Assembly: GCA_964642855.1 (NCBI GenBank)
Contig: CAZXSK010000049.1
Span: forward strand, 1-33,475
From: CAZXSK01 sp964642855
GTDB taxonomy: Bacteria; Planctomycetota; Phycisphaerae; SM23-33
Direction: 5' to 3'
Length of the DNA stretch: 33,475 bases
Part shown: positions 7,057 to 15,848 of the stretch, in pieces
Position numbering within the stretch: the first letter of the stretch is position 1
How the letters are laid out: each line of letters begins with the position of its first letter
Notes under the pieces: model-generated
What the model was told of the DNA's origin: nothing
Seen by the model: only the letters and a program-made list of their open reading frames with translations
Database searches by the model: none
Translations under genes and position numbers: made by a program

Positions 7057-8739
7057 CTACTCCGCTGCGCTGAGCAGTTCCTTCTCCGCCTCGGCAGTCC
7101 ACACGCCGTTTCGGAGGTTCTGCGCGACGGTCGGATAGGGTTCGGCCAGCTCGTGCAGCGGGGTGAGGCCCAGTTTGCGGAGCTGGGGATAGACGATGAT
7201 CTTGCCCGCCATGGTGCGGTTTTCGACCGCGGCGATGCCTTCGACCGCACCGGCCATGCCGCTGACCGCGTCGACGGACGTGTCGGTGTCCAACTGGCCG
7301 GAGACGACCTTGCCCAGCACGGTGTGCATGTCCTCGATGGTCGATCCGCTCGTGCCGAACATGAAGCAGCCCTTCTCGATGTAGGCATCGAGATCCAGGT
7401 CGTGGCGCGTCGGGGCGGGAATTCCCGCGAAGATGTTGATCAGCGCGCCCGGGCCGGCCTGGTCGATCGCCTGCTCGACCAGCGCGCCGATCGGGGCCAT
7501 CAAGGCGAAGTATGTCTGCCCGCCGGAGAGGGCGGTGGTCTTCGTATTCACCAGTTGCAGGTCCACGCCGCGGTCTTTCGCGAGCGGACCGGCCTTCTTT
7601 TCCAGCGAGGCAAGACGCTCGTCATCGAGATCGGTGGCGATCACGCTCACGCCCTCGATGCCGCTGCAGATCGTGCGGATGGTGTGCATCTGGCCCATCG
7701 GTCCGCCCGCTCCGACGACCACCACGGTATCGCCCTTGCGGACTTCGCCGGTCTGCGGGATGGTGGCGTACGCCTCGGCTGCCGAGGCAGACGACGTGCC
7801 CACCCAGCGTGTCGGGCCGTAATGCACCCGCCCGACGCCGACGGAGACCTTCTCGCCGATGGTCTTGCCGCCGGTTACCACGGCCAGGATTCCGCCCTTG
7901 GCGATCTTGTCGTTCAGCGCGTCGAGCGTCTGCTTGGTCGCCCCGAAACAGACGATGTCGTCGAAGCCCTCGTCGGGCAGGGCGTCGATGTCGTCGGCGC
8001 GGTTTACGTCGACGCCCACCTGGCTGGATATCGCATTGGCCTGCTCTTCGGTGGCCACCACCGCGACGACCTCGCCGGGTTTGCCCTTCCCGGAAAGACA
8101 TCGGTCGAGGTCGCGCACGTTATGTCCGTCCTCGGCTACGACCAGCAATCGACCGCCTTCGCGGATGCTGCTCCGCTCAGACGTGGCGTAGGAATTCTCC
8201 ACGCACGCCCACGGCTCGACCAGCGCCACCGACGAGGCGCTCATGCCCGAGCCTTCCACCGGAATCAGGTACCGCTGGCCGGTGTCCTGCTCATAGACGA
8301 TACGCTCGTCCAGCAGGATGTACTCCTGCAGGCCGCCCTCGAAGTTGTACCCGAACGCCCCGTTGGAACCGGCCGTCTTCAGCGGCCTGTAGTCGGCCTG
8401 CACCATCACCCGCTCGCCGACCTTGTGTTGGGTCGCCTCGGGGCCGACGGCGACGATCTCGGCGACGACCTCGTGGCCGGGCACGGTGGGCTTGTCGCCG
8501 GGAACATACGAGGGCAGCGAATCCAGCACCTGCGGGTCGATGCCGGAGACCACCGGGCCTTTTCGCGGATGCTTGTCGAACTGCTTGAGCAGCTTGAGGT
8601 CGGAGAAGCACAGCCCGACGGCCTGGACTTTCGCGAGGATCTGGGCGCCCGTGGGTGCGTGAACCTCCTTCGCTTCGTTGAGTTCGAGCGTTTCCGGGCC
8701 GGTGAGCTGTACGGCTGTCTGGGTATCGGGTGTGGTCAT
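7057..8739 (-). CDS. Zinc-type dehydrogenase with two Rossmann-like domains
   Basis: The 560-residue product starts as a medium-chain (GroES-like) dehydrogenase but is about 200 residues longer than usual. Likely catalytic zinc ligands are Cys44 (VGLCFSD), His89-Glu90 in PGHE, and Glu175 in VEPWACVE. The four-cysteine structural-zinc lobe is absent; its place is taken by YRPLKTAGSNGAFGYNFEGG (118-137). A first Rossmann-like unit (about 196-292) lacks the GxGxxG motif. A second (about 336-470) has a proper VVVGAGGPMG nucleotide loop (341-350) with an acidic strand end ATD at 368-370. The closest relatives I can suggest are L-sorbose-1-phosphate or sorbitol-type reductases, so the substrate is probably a sugar or polyol phosphate. 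It lies 53 bases after the aldolase fusion gene. Confidence 0.7.
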   Translation of the reverse strand: MTTPDTQTAVQLTGPETLELNEAKEVHAPTGAQILAKVQAVGLCFSDLKLLKQFDKHPRKGPVVSGIDPQVLDSLPSYVPGDKPTVPGHEVVAEIVAVGPEATQHKVGERVMVQADYRPLKTAGSNGAFGYNFEGGLQEYILLDERIVYEQDTGQRYLIPVEGSGMSASSVALVEPWACVENSYATSERSSIREGGRLLVVAEDGHNVRDLDRCLSGKGKPGEVVAVVATEEQANAISSQVGVDVNRADDIDALPDEGFDDIVCFGATKQTLDALNDKIAKGGILAVVTGGKTIGEKVSVGVGRVHYGPTRWVGTSSASAAEAYATIPQTGEVRKGDTVVVVGAGGPMGQMHTIRTICSGIEGVSVIATDLDDERLASLEKKAGPLAKDRGVDLQLVNTKTTALSGGQTYFALMAPIGALVEQAIDQAGPGALINIFAGIPAPTRHDLDLDAYIEKGCFMFGTSGSTIEDMHTVLGKVVSGQLDTDTSVDAVSGMAGAVEGIAAVENRTMAGKIIVYPQLRKLGLTPLHELAEPYPTVAQNLRNGVWTAEAEKELLSAAE

Positions 8740-8792
8740 GGTGTCGTCCTTGGTTTCAGGCCGGGCGTCTGGGGAGCGCGCCGGCGTGGAAG

Positions 8793-10817
8793 TCAGTTGA
8801 GCATTTCCTGTCCGCCGGTGACGGGGACCGCCTGGCCGGTCTCGAACCGCTGCTCCATCACATAGTAGATCGCCTTCATCACGTCGGGCGTGGTGCAGCC
8901 TCGGTGGATGGGCGTTTTGGCTTCATAGGCCTTGCGGACGTCGTCGATGGTCTTCGCGCCGGGGACCTTGCCGGCCTGGAGGTACTGCACGAACAGGCCG
9001 TTGTCCGGGTCGCTCCACAGGGGTCCGTCGTAGAAGTTGCCCGGGCAGACGGAGTTGACCTTCACCCCGTCGTCGACGAGTTCCAGGGCGAACGACTGGG
9101 TCAGGCCGATGCCCCCGAACTTGCCCCCCGCGTAGGCGAAGTTCTTGTTGGACCCCGCCAGGCCGCTCTTGGAGTTGATCTGGATGATGTCGCTCCAGCA
9201 GTCGGGATTGGCCAGGTGCTGGGTGGCCAGCACGTCGACGCTGTTCTGCACGCAGAGGAAGTACCCCTTGTAGTTCACGGCGGTGACGAAGTCGAAGTCT
9301 TCCTCCGGCTGGGTCTTGACGCTCTCGGCCTTGAGCACGCCGGCGTTGGAGATCAGCACGTCCAGGCCGCCGAACCGCAGGACCGTCTCGGTGACCGCAT
9401 CGCGGATGCTGGCTGCGTCGGTGACGTTGATCGCCAGGCCGACGGTGCGGGTGGGGTCTTCGGTGGCGAGTTTGCGGGCAGCCTGTTTCGCTCCGTCGGC
9501 ATTGATGTCGGTCAGCACCACGTGGGCGCCTTGGGCGAACAGGTCCTGGGCGATTTCCAGCCCGAAGCCCTGTGCGGCGCCGGTGACCAGCGCCACCTTG
9601 CCTCGCGCACGCCCCACGTCGCTGCCGCGTGAAACCTTGCGGCGATACGCCTCGATCTCCCAGTTCTCGATGAACTCCCGGTCGCGGGTGGACATCGGCA
9701 GGATTCCCCCGGCTGCGTCGGCCCGGGCCATCACCCCGATTGCATCGACGTAGACGTCGGCGGCGGTCCGGGCGGATTTGCAGCTATCGGCCGCTGCGAA
9801 AAGCCCCAGCCCGCGGATCAGCGTGATGACGGGGTTGAACCCGCAGCGGCTTCGGTAGGCGTCAACGGTCTGTCGCAGCGAATCGACAACGGTCTGCGTG
9901 TCGGCGTCGGGGTCGATGTCGGCTACCATCGGAAAGCTCTTGCAGTACACGATCTGGTCGGGCGTCAGCGGACCGGCCGATGCGATCTCCTCCAGCCGGT
10001 CGCTGCCGACGAGGTCCTCGACGGCTTGCGACGTCTCGAAGGTGACCACGGGCAGGGCGTCGGCGGTGCCCAGCAGTCCGCGGAGTGCGGGCGCGACGCG
10101 TCGCACGAGTTCGTTGCGGTTGTCGTGGAGTTCGGGCGATTCGGTCCATCGGGCGGGGGAGATTTCCCCGGCGATTTTCGAGAGGATTTTCTCCGAGCGG
10201 GTCCGGACTTCGTCGGCGGACTCACCCGCGACGATCAGTCCGTGGTTCTGCATGAGAATCCCCTCGGGCATCGCCCGGCCGGTACGGTGGGTGTAGTCGG
10301 CCAGGCGGGCGGCGAGTTCATGCGCCAGCCGCAGGCCGGGGTCCACGAACGGCATCCAGACGATGTCGTCGCCGAAGAGACGGTCGGCAAGCTGCTGGCC
10401 GCCGCTGGAGCAGGTCAGGGCGTTGACCAGCGTTGGGTGTGTGTGAACCACCAGCGGGGCGCGGATCAGGTGATGGATCAGGCATTCCACGCTCGGCCGC
10501 TGGTTGCGCTCGGGCTCCAGGCGGGCGCGGAGCGTCCTGCGGAGAAACAACTCCTCGCGCGCGTCGACATCTTTGGGCAGGGGGGTATCCAGCAGCGCGT
10601 CAAGCTGGGCGCGGTCGAGCGCGACAAAGCCCTCCGGTTGGATGTTCGCCAGCGCAACGCCCGACATTTTGACGTAGACCACGTCGTCGGTCTTGGCTGA
10701 GGTGTTGCCTCCCCCCGCGAGCACCAGTTGCGGATCGCTTCCGACGTGACGCGAGAGGGCGGCGATTTGCTCCAGCAGGTCGGCGTCGGCGGACCTGAAG
10801 TCGCTCGGGGCTGTCAT
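8793..10817 (-). CDS. Class II aldolase / short-chain dehydrogenase fusion
   Basis: The 674-residue product joins two enzymes. Residues 1-390 are a class II (zinc) aldolase of the rhamnulose/fuculose-phosphate group, with GGGNTS (35-40), the metal ligands H125 and H127 in VVHTHP, and H192 in MQNHGLIV. Residues 405-674 are a short-chain dehydrogenase: TGAAQGFG nucleotide loop (412-419), NAG (491-493), and catalytic Ser in QINSKSG with Y562-x3-K566. The SDR half looks most like sorbitol-6-phosphate 2-dehydrogenase (SrlD): QINSKSG, KFGGIGLTQSFALEL and VTGGQEML are shared. Similar fusions are known from rhamnose catabolism, where the SDR oxidises lactaldehyde; the SrlD-like features argue for a phosphorylated polyol instead. 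Its start overlaps the PHP gene stop (ATGA), so translation is coupled. Confidence 0.8.
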   Translation of the reverse strand: MTAPSDFRSADADLLEQIAALSRHVGSDPQLVLAGGGNTSAKTDDVVYVKMSGVALANIQPEGFVALDRAQLDALLDTPLPKDVDAREELFLRRTLRARLEPERNQRPSVECLIHHLIRAPLVVHTHPTLVNALTCSSGGQQLADRLFGDDIVWMPFVDPGLRLAHELAARLADYTHRTGRAMPEGILMQNHGLIVAGESADEVRTRSEKILSKIAGEISPARWTESPELHDNRNELVRRVAPALRGLLGTADALPVVTFETSQAVEDLVGSDRLEEIASAGPLTPDQIVYCKSFPMVADIDPDADTQTVVDSLRQTVDAYRSRCGFNPVITLIRGLGLFAAADSCKSARTAADVYVDAIGVMARADAAGGILPMSTRDREFIENWEIEAYRRKVSRGSDVGRARGKVALVTGAAQGFGLEIAQDLFAQGAHVVLTDINADGAKQAARKLATEDPTRTVGLAINVTDAASIRDAVTETVLRFGGLDVLISNAGVLKAESVKTQPEEDFDFVTAVNYKGYFLCVQNSVDVLATQHLANPDCWSDIIQINSKSGLAGSNKNFAYAGGKFGGIGLTQSFALELVDDGVKVNSVCPGNFYDGPLWSDPDNGLFVQYLQAGKVPGAKTIDDVRKAYEAKTPIHRGCTTPDVMKAIYYVMEQRFETGQAVPVTGGQEMLN

Positions 10818-12136
10818 GGACGGTCTCCGGTGGTCTGGAAGTACAGTTCGATTGCTGCCGACCCGATGGCGGCCAGATCGCTGATGCGCGATTCAGCGGA
10901 GGGATACGCTCCGGCGGGATTGCCCTGGGCATCCACGTAGCCGGCCAGTCCGTGCAACTGGAGCATCTGGTGGCCCGCTACCACGCAGGCGCCTTCCCAG
11001 AAGATCTCCGCGACCTCGTCGGGCAGGGGCACGCCTCCCTTGCAGGCCGGTTCGATCGGCCCGAGGGACTGGGTGTTGTGCTCCGTGCCGCCGACCACGA
11101 CGATGCCCGCCTCGCGAAGCGCCGTGGCGTACTGCTCGAGCACCTCGGGCGTGTTGCGCGTGGGGATCAGTTCGGCTGCGTGGATGTTGCGCTCCTGCAG
11201 GTGTCCGACCAGCGTCTCGGGCGTCTGCTCGAAGGGACAGATCGGGTCCGTGCCGTCGACGAGGGTGGGGTAGCACGGAATCCCTCCGAGCTGAAGGATC
11301 AGCTCACGGGCCTGCTCGAACGAGATGAAACTCTCGGGCACGAAGCAGGGCTTGCCTGCTTTCATCAGGTGCGAGCGGATCTCGCCCTGCATGCCGACTG
11401 CGTCGCCGGGCCTGCTGGCCGGTTGGGTGCCCAGCAGGGACGCCAGCGTCTCGGGGAGTTTTCCGGGTGGGACCTCCTCGGCGAGGGCACGCTGGGCTGC
11501 CTGGGCGACGTGGCGCTCCTGGAGGGTGATCGTTTCGACCGGGATCGCCTCGCCGGCGGCGGTGCGATGATGGGCGGAGAGCCCGGCGAGGACCACCTCG
11601 TGGTTCATGTCGATCGCCACGCCGTGGGCGGCGAAGTGTGCCACGAGCTTTTCGATCATCTCCGTCATACGGGCGGTGTCGTTGCTGCGAACGGTGTCCA
11701 TCAGCTCGGCGGCGCGGGGGCTCATCGGGGCGATCTTCGTGATGCCTTTGCCGCAGAGGTACATCTTGCCCGGGTTGCCCGGGTCGTTGATCTTTACGCC
11801 GTCGCGGACGAGGTCGTCCAGCAGGGCGATGACTTCCAGCCCCAGCAGGGGGAAGATCCCCTTCTCCCGCGCCAGACGGATGAAGTCGGCGTAGACGCTG
11901 AAGTCGTAGTAGTTGCTTGCACCCAGGACTCGCACGCCCTGTTTGCCGGCCAGGTCAATCGCCTCGCCGACGCTCTGGAACGCCGAGAAATTGGGGGGAA
12001 GGTGAATGTGTGCATTCACGCCCGGGCGGGGATCCGGCGACAGGCTGGCTTCGGCGTGGGTGCGCAGCTCGTCGGGGTCGGCAACGGCCCGGAGGCTCGC
12101 CAGGGCGTCGGTCAGTGATTGGGTTGGTTCAGGCAT
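10814..12136 (-). CDS. PHP-domain metal-dependent hydrolase-like protein
   Basis: The 440-residue product has the signs of the PHP (polymerase and histidinol phosphatase) fold. HIHLPPNF (residues 43-50) gives the HxH metal pair, GLEV (99-102) the glutamate ligand, and GGTEHNT near the end a further histidine, with MNHEV in between. PHP enzymes are usually phosphoesterases with two or three metal ions. The 440-residue size is much larger than YcdX or HisK types, and the middle (about 170-260) matches nothing I know. The ATG at 12136 has GAGGAA five bases upstream; a GTG twelve bases earlier would cover that site. It sits between the E3 gene (166 bases upstream) and the aldolase fusion, to which it is coupled by a 4-base overlap. 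A role as sugar-phosphate phosphatase or lactonase is possible but unproven. Confidence 0.65.
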   Translation of the reverse strand: MPEPTQSLTDALASLRAVADPDELRTHAEASLSPDPRPGVNAHIHLPPNFSAFQSVGEAIDLAGKQGVRVLGASNYYDFSVYADFIRLAREKGIFPLLGLEVIALLDDLVRDGVKINDPGNPGKMYLCGKGITKIAPMSPRAAELMDTVRSNDTARMTEMIEKLVAHFAAHGVAIDMNHEVVLAGLSAHHRTAAGEAIPVETITLQERHVAQAAQRALAEEVPPGKLPETLASLLGTQPASRPGDAVGMQGEIRSHLMKAGKPCFVPESFISFEQARELILQLGGIPCYPTLVDGTDPICPFEQTPETLVGHLQERNIHAAELIPTRNTPEVLEQYATALREAGIVVVGGTEHNTQSLGPIEPACKGGVPLPDEVAEIFWEGACVVAGHQMLQLHGLAGYVDAQGNPAGAYPSAESRISDLAAIGSAAIELYFQTTGDRP

Positions 12137-12302
12137 CGGGTTCCTCACGGTGTTCGGGTGCGTCGGCAGAGAACAGGAGACACGAAAGCCCGGCCGGTTT
12201 CAACGTTTCGCGTCAGATCGGCCTGCCCGGCCGCTGATGCGGGCCCGCGCCGCGGAGTGGGTGGCCGGGGATCCGTCGCGATGAAGCTCGCCGCGGTCCG
12301 AT

Positions 12303-13715
12303 TCAGCCGCCTACCGTCACGGTGACCACCTTGCGGGGTGGCAGGTGCAACGCCTGACCGAGGGCGTCCTCGGCGGCTTCCTTGACCGCTTCGCTGATCG
12401 TCGGGTGGGCGAAGACCTCCTCGGCAAGGTCGGTGACCGTCGCGCCGGTTCCCACGAGCCCGACGGCCGATGCGATGACCTCGGTGACGTTGTGTCCGAG
12501 CATGTGCACGCCGAGGATTTCGTCGGTCTCGCGGTGGCGGATGACCTTCACGAAGCCGGACGTATCGCCGGCAGCCATCGCCTTGCCCAGGTAGCCGATC
12601 GGGAAGTTGCCGATCGACAGGGGCAGCTCCTGCCGGCGTGCCTGCTGGGCGGTCAGCCCCACGCCGGCGATTTCCGGGAAGGTGTAGACCGCCAGCGGGA
12701 CCGGGGCGGTCATCGGCCTGTCGTGGCCGAGCGCGTTCTCCACCGCAACCACGCCCTGGGCGCTGGCTGCGTGGGCGAGCAGGCACCGGCCGTTGGCGTC
12801 GCCGATGCAGTACACGCCGTCAACGCCGGTGCGCATGTGGTCGTCGACGCGCAGGAACCCGCGGTCGGTCTCCAGCCCGGCCGATTCGAGGCCGATGTCC
12901 GTCGTCGCCGGCCTGCGGCCGGTCGCGATCAGCACGCGATCGACCTGGAGGGTCTTTCCGCCCGAGAGCGTCGCCTTCGCACCGTTCTCGTCGACGACGA
13001 GTTCCTCGACTTTTGTGTCCGTGTGGCAGGCGATCTTGCGACGCTTGAAGATTTTCGCAAGCTCCGCACCGAGCTGCTCGTCCATTTCCGGAAGGAGGGA
13101 CGGAAGCATCTCCACGACGGTGACGTCCACGCCGAGGGGCTTCATCATGCAGGCGAACTCGCAGCCGATCACCCCGCCGCCGACGATCAGCAGCTTCTCC
13201 GGGAGCGTTTTCCAGTGGAGGGCTTCGTCGGACGTGCAGACGATCTCAGCGTCGTCGGGCCAGCCCGGGATGCGGGCAGGGGTGGATCCGGACGCGACGA
13301 TGATGTTCCTGGCCGGGAGGGTCTGGGTCTTGCCCTTGCCGTCGGTAACGGCCAGCTTGCCGGGCCCGTCGAGCTTGCCGACGCCTTGATAGACGTCGAC
13401 GCTTCGACCCTTGAACAGGTTGCCGATCCCCCCGCGGAGGGTCTTGATGATCTTGTCCTTGCGTTTCTGGATTGCAGGCCAGTCGGGAGACGCCTCGCCG
13501 ACCTTGACGCCGAAGTCCCTGGCGTGGGCGATTTCGTGGAGCAGTTCGGCCGAGGCGAGCAGCGCCTTGGACGGAATGCACCCGTTGTTGAGGCACGTGC
13601 CGCCGAGGTGGGATTTCTCGACCACGGCTACGCGGGCGCCCATCTGCCCGGCCTTGAGGGCGGCAACGTATCCGCCCGGTCCCGTTCCGAGTATCGCGAT
13701 GTCGTAGGGTTCCAT
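12303..13715 (-). CDS. lpdA: Dihydrolipoamide dehydrogenase (E3)
   Basis: The 470-residue flavoprotein reoxidises dihydrolipoyl groups on E2 with NAD. The FAD loop is GTGPGGYVAALKAG (10-23). The redox-active disulfide is C41 and C46 in GGTCLNNGCIPSK. The NAD loop is IVGGGVIGCEFA, the second FAD segment is YCIGDANG, and the active-site dyad is His437 and Glu442 in AHPTISE. All key residues are present and the length is normal. GGAG lies five bases before the ATG. It begins 58 bases after the E2 gene, so both belong to one transcript, and together with E1 across the divergent promoter they make a complete 2-oxoacid dehydrogenase complex. Confidence 0.93.
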   Translation of the reverse strand: MEPYDIAILGTGPGGYVAALKAGQMGARVAVVEKSHLGGTCLNNGCIPSKALLASAELLHEIAHARDFGVKVGEASPDWPAIQKRKDKIIKTLRGGIGNLFKGRSVDVYQGVGKLDGPGKLAVTDGKGKTQTLPARNIIVASGSTPARIPGWPDDAEIVCTSDEALHWKTLPEKLLIVGGGVIGCEFACMMKPLGVDVTVVEMLPSLLPEMDEQLGAELAKIFKRRKIACHTDTKVEELVVDENGAKATLSGGKTLQVDRVLIATGRRPATTDIGLESAGLETDRGFLRVDDHMRTGVDGVYCIGDANGRCLLAHAASAQGVVAVENALGHDRPMTAPVPLAVYTFPEIAGVGLTAQQARRQELPLSIGNFPIGYLGKAMAAGDTSGFVKVIRHRETDEILGVHMLGHNVTEVIASAVGLVGTGATVTDLAEEVFAHPTISEAVKEAAEDALGQALHLPPRKVVTVTVGG

Positions 13716-13773
13716 GCTGTCTCCGGCGCGTTGGGTTGGTGGGGGTCGTGGTTCCGCCCGGCGGAGGGGGCGG

Positions 13774-15742
13774 TCAGATGTCCTGCGGGGCTTCCAGCAG
13801 TTCCTTCAGCCGGGCCATGAACTGGGCAGCTACCGCCCCGTCGACGATACGGTGATCGGCCGAGAGGGTCAGTGTCATCGTTCGAGCCGGGCGGATCGCG
13901 CCGTTCTCGACGACGACGTCTTCCTTCGCTGCGCCAATGGCCAGGATGCCGCTTTCGGGCGGGTTGATGATCGCCGAGAACTCCTCGACGCCGTACATCC
14001 CGAGGTTGGTGATGGTCAGCACACCCTGGCCGAGGCCTTCGAGGTTGCCCTTGCGTGCGGCTTCGACGATCCGGCGCGTTTCTCCGGCGAGTTTCCGGAG
14101 GTCCATCCGGTCGGCGCCGACGAGGACGGGCACGACCAGCCCGGCGTCGACCGCCACGGCCAGCCCGAGGTTCGCGGTGGGCATCTCGACGAGGTCCTCG
14201 CCGTCCAGCCTGGTGCGAAACGCGGGGAACTGCCCCACCGCCCGGGATACCGCGAGGGTGACCACGTCGTTGACCGAGCAGGGGAACTCCGCCTTGTTCT
14301 GCCTGTAGAAGGTCATCAGCGCATCGGCCTGGACGGTGAGCTTCATGTAGAAGTGGGGCACCTGCTGCTTGGAAACCTGCAGGTTCCGCGCGATCGCCCG
14401 GCGCATCTTGGACATCGTCCGGCGAACGGGCTCGGTCGAAGTCAGCGTCGCCTCCAGGACGTCGTCGGAAAGGATCCGCCCATCCGGGCCCCGACCCGCG
14501 CCGACGGCTGCGATGTCGATGCCGCGTTTGCGGGCGATCTTCCTCGCGGCGGGGGAGGCCTTTACCCGGCCTGCGGACGTCGTAGCCGGCTTGGCGGAAG
14601 GCCCGGGGGCAGAGGCCTGGCGCGTCGGTGCGAACGAACCGGCCTCGGCGGGCTGGTCGGTGCTGGCAGCTTCGGCCTTGCCGGATTCTGCCGGTGCGGC
14701 GTGGTGGGCGAGGTACGCCTCGACGTCGTCGTCGTTGTCAGCCAGGTAGGCGACCGGTTCCTTGACGGGCACGATGTCGCCTTCGGTGGCTACGATCTTC
14801 GCAAGGCGGCCTGTCTGTTCGGCTTCGACTTCGACGGTGGCTTTGTCTGTCTCCATTTCGTAGAGGACCTGGCCGGGCTCGATGGTGTCTCCCTCGCTGA
14901 CCTTCCAGGCGAGGATGGTTCCCTCTTCCATGGTGTTTCCCGCCTGGGGAAGCAGGACGGGAGTGACTGCACCTTCGGCAGGGGCGGCGGGTGTGCTCTC
15001 CTTGGCGGAAGGCTGCGAGGAGGTATCGCTCGCGGCGGGCTGGACAGGCTTGGCGTCGGGTGCCTCGGGCCGGGCGGCCTGTGACGACTCTCCACCGTGC
15101 TCGGCGAGATACGCCTCGACGTCGTCGTCGTTGTCAGCCAGGTAGGCCACCGGTTCCTTCACGGGTACGATGTCGCCTTCGGTGGCTACGATCTTCGCAA
15201 GGCGGCCTGTCTGTTCGGCTTNNNNNNNNNNNNNNNNNNNNNNNNNNNNNNNNNNNNNNNNNNNNNNNNNNNNNNNNNNNNNNNNNNNNNNNNNNNNNNN
15301 NNNNNNNNNNNNNNNNNNNNNTGGTGTCTCCCTCGCTGACCTTCCAGGCGAGGATGGTTCCCTCTTCCATGGTGTTGCCCGCCTGGGGAAGCAGGAGGGG
15401 GGTGACGTTCTCGGAGGATCCGGACGAGGAGGCCTTGGTGTTCATGGCAGGTTCCGCGGGCTGGGTGGTCTCGGGTTTTGCGGCCGGCTTTGCGGTTGAC
15501 GTCTGGCCGGCGGGAGCGATGGTCGCAAGGGTTTCTCCGGGAGCGGCGGTCTGTCCCCGGGCTACGAGTATCTTCTCGAGCGTCCCTGGCTTTGCGGCCT
15601 GGAGCTCGACGAGGGCGGATTCGGTCTCGATCTGCGCGAGCAGCTGGCCTTGGTCGAAGGAATCTCCCTCGGCAAGCAGCCAGCGAGCAACGGTCCCGCT
15701 GGTCATGCTCTTATTTGCCTGGGGCATCTGGATATCGGTCAT
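13774..15742 (-). CDS. 2-oxoacid dehydrogenase E2, three lipoyl domains
   Basis: This is the acyltransferase core of a pyruvate-dehydrogenase-type complex. In order: lipoyl-like domain 1 (residues 1-76), lipoyl domain 2 (interrupted by the N gap), lipoyl domain 3, an E1/E3-binding domain (SPAARKIARKRGID), and a catalytic domain with DHRIVDG near the C terminus. Domain 3 has the lipoyl lysine in METDKATVEV; domain 1 has ETESALVEL, with Ser42 in place of the lysine. The linkers are rich in Ala, Pro and Ser. The 100-N placeholder breaks the frame artificially. Using the intact repeat as a template, the gap should be 57 bases, which restores one frame of 641 residues. AGGTGA precedes the ATG at 15742. 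The promoter upstream overlaps a palindromic operator. The exact 2-oxo acid is unknown; pyruvate is the simplest guess. Confidence 0.88.
14710..15406 (-). repeat. Near-identical 396-nt tandem lipoyl-domain repeat
   Basis: Bases 14710-14825 match 15106-15221 with four differences in 116, and 14883-14967 match 15322-15406 with about three. The offset is 396 on the left side and 439 on the right side of the N run; replacing 100 N by 57 bases makes both 396 (132 codons). The repeat encodes lipoyl domains 2 and 3 with part of the linker. Confidence 0.9.
15222..15321. other. Assembly gap of 100 N
   Basis: Exactly 100 N fill the part of lipoyl domain 2 that carries the lipoyl lysine. The length is a conventional placeholder. 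The tandem repeat on both sides explains why assembly failed. It causes an apparent frameshift that should not be read as a pseudogene. Confidence 0.95.
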
Positions 15743-15805
15743 GCGTTCACCTGCGAGGTCGTGCGTCGGAAGGGGCTGCGCGCAAATCGCCCGCCCCATG
15801 TCGTC

Positions 15806-15830
15806 TGCAAGATTATGACACAAATTTGCA
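15806..15830. promoter_or_regulatory. Palindromic operator 1, on the E2 promoter
   Basis: TGCAA (15806-15810) and TTGCA (15826-15830) form a 25-base inverted repeat in AT-rich DNA, between the divergent E2 and DeoR genes. It covers the -10 box of the minus-strand promoter and most of its spacer, where a repressor would block transcription. The adjacent DeoR-family gene is the natural candidate. Confidence 0.6.
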
Positions 15831-15838
15831 TCAGTCAA
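15812..15838 (-). promoter_or_regulatory. Candidate promoter for the E2-E3 operon
   Basis: On the minus strand, TTGACT (15838-15833) and CATAAT (15817-15812) match the -35 and -10 hexamers at five of six each, with a 15-base spacer, a little short. Transcription would start near 15804, giving a leader of about 60 bases before the E2 ATG. Confidence 0.5.
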
Positions 15839-15848
15839 GCAGGATTCC

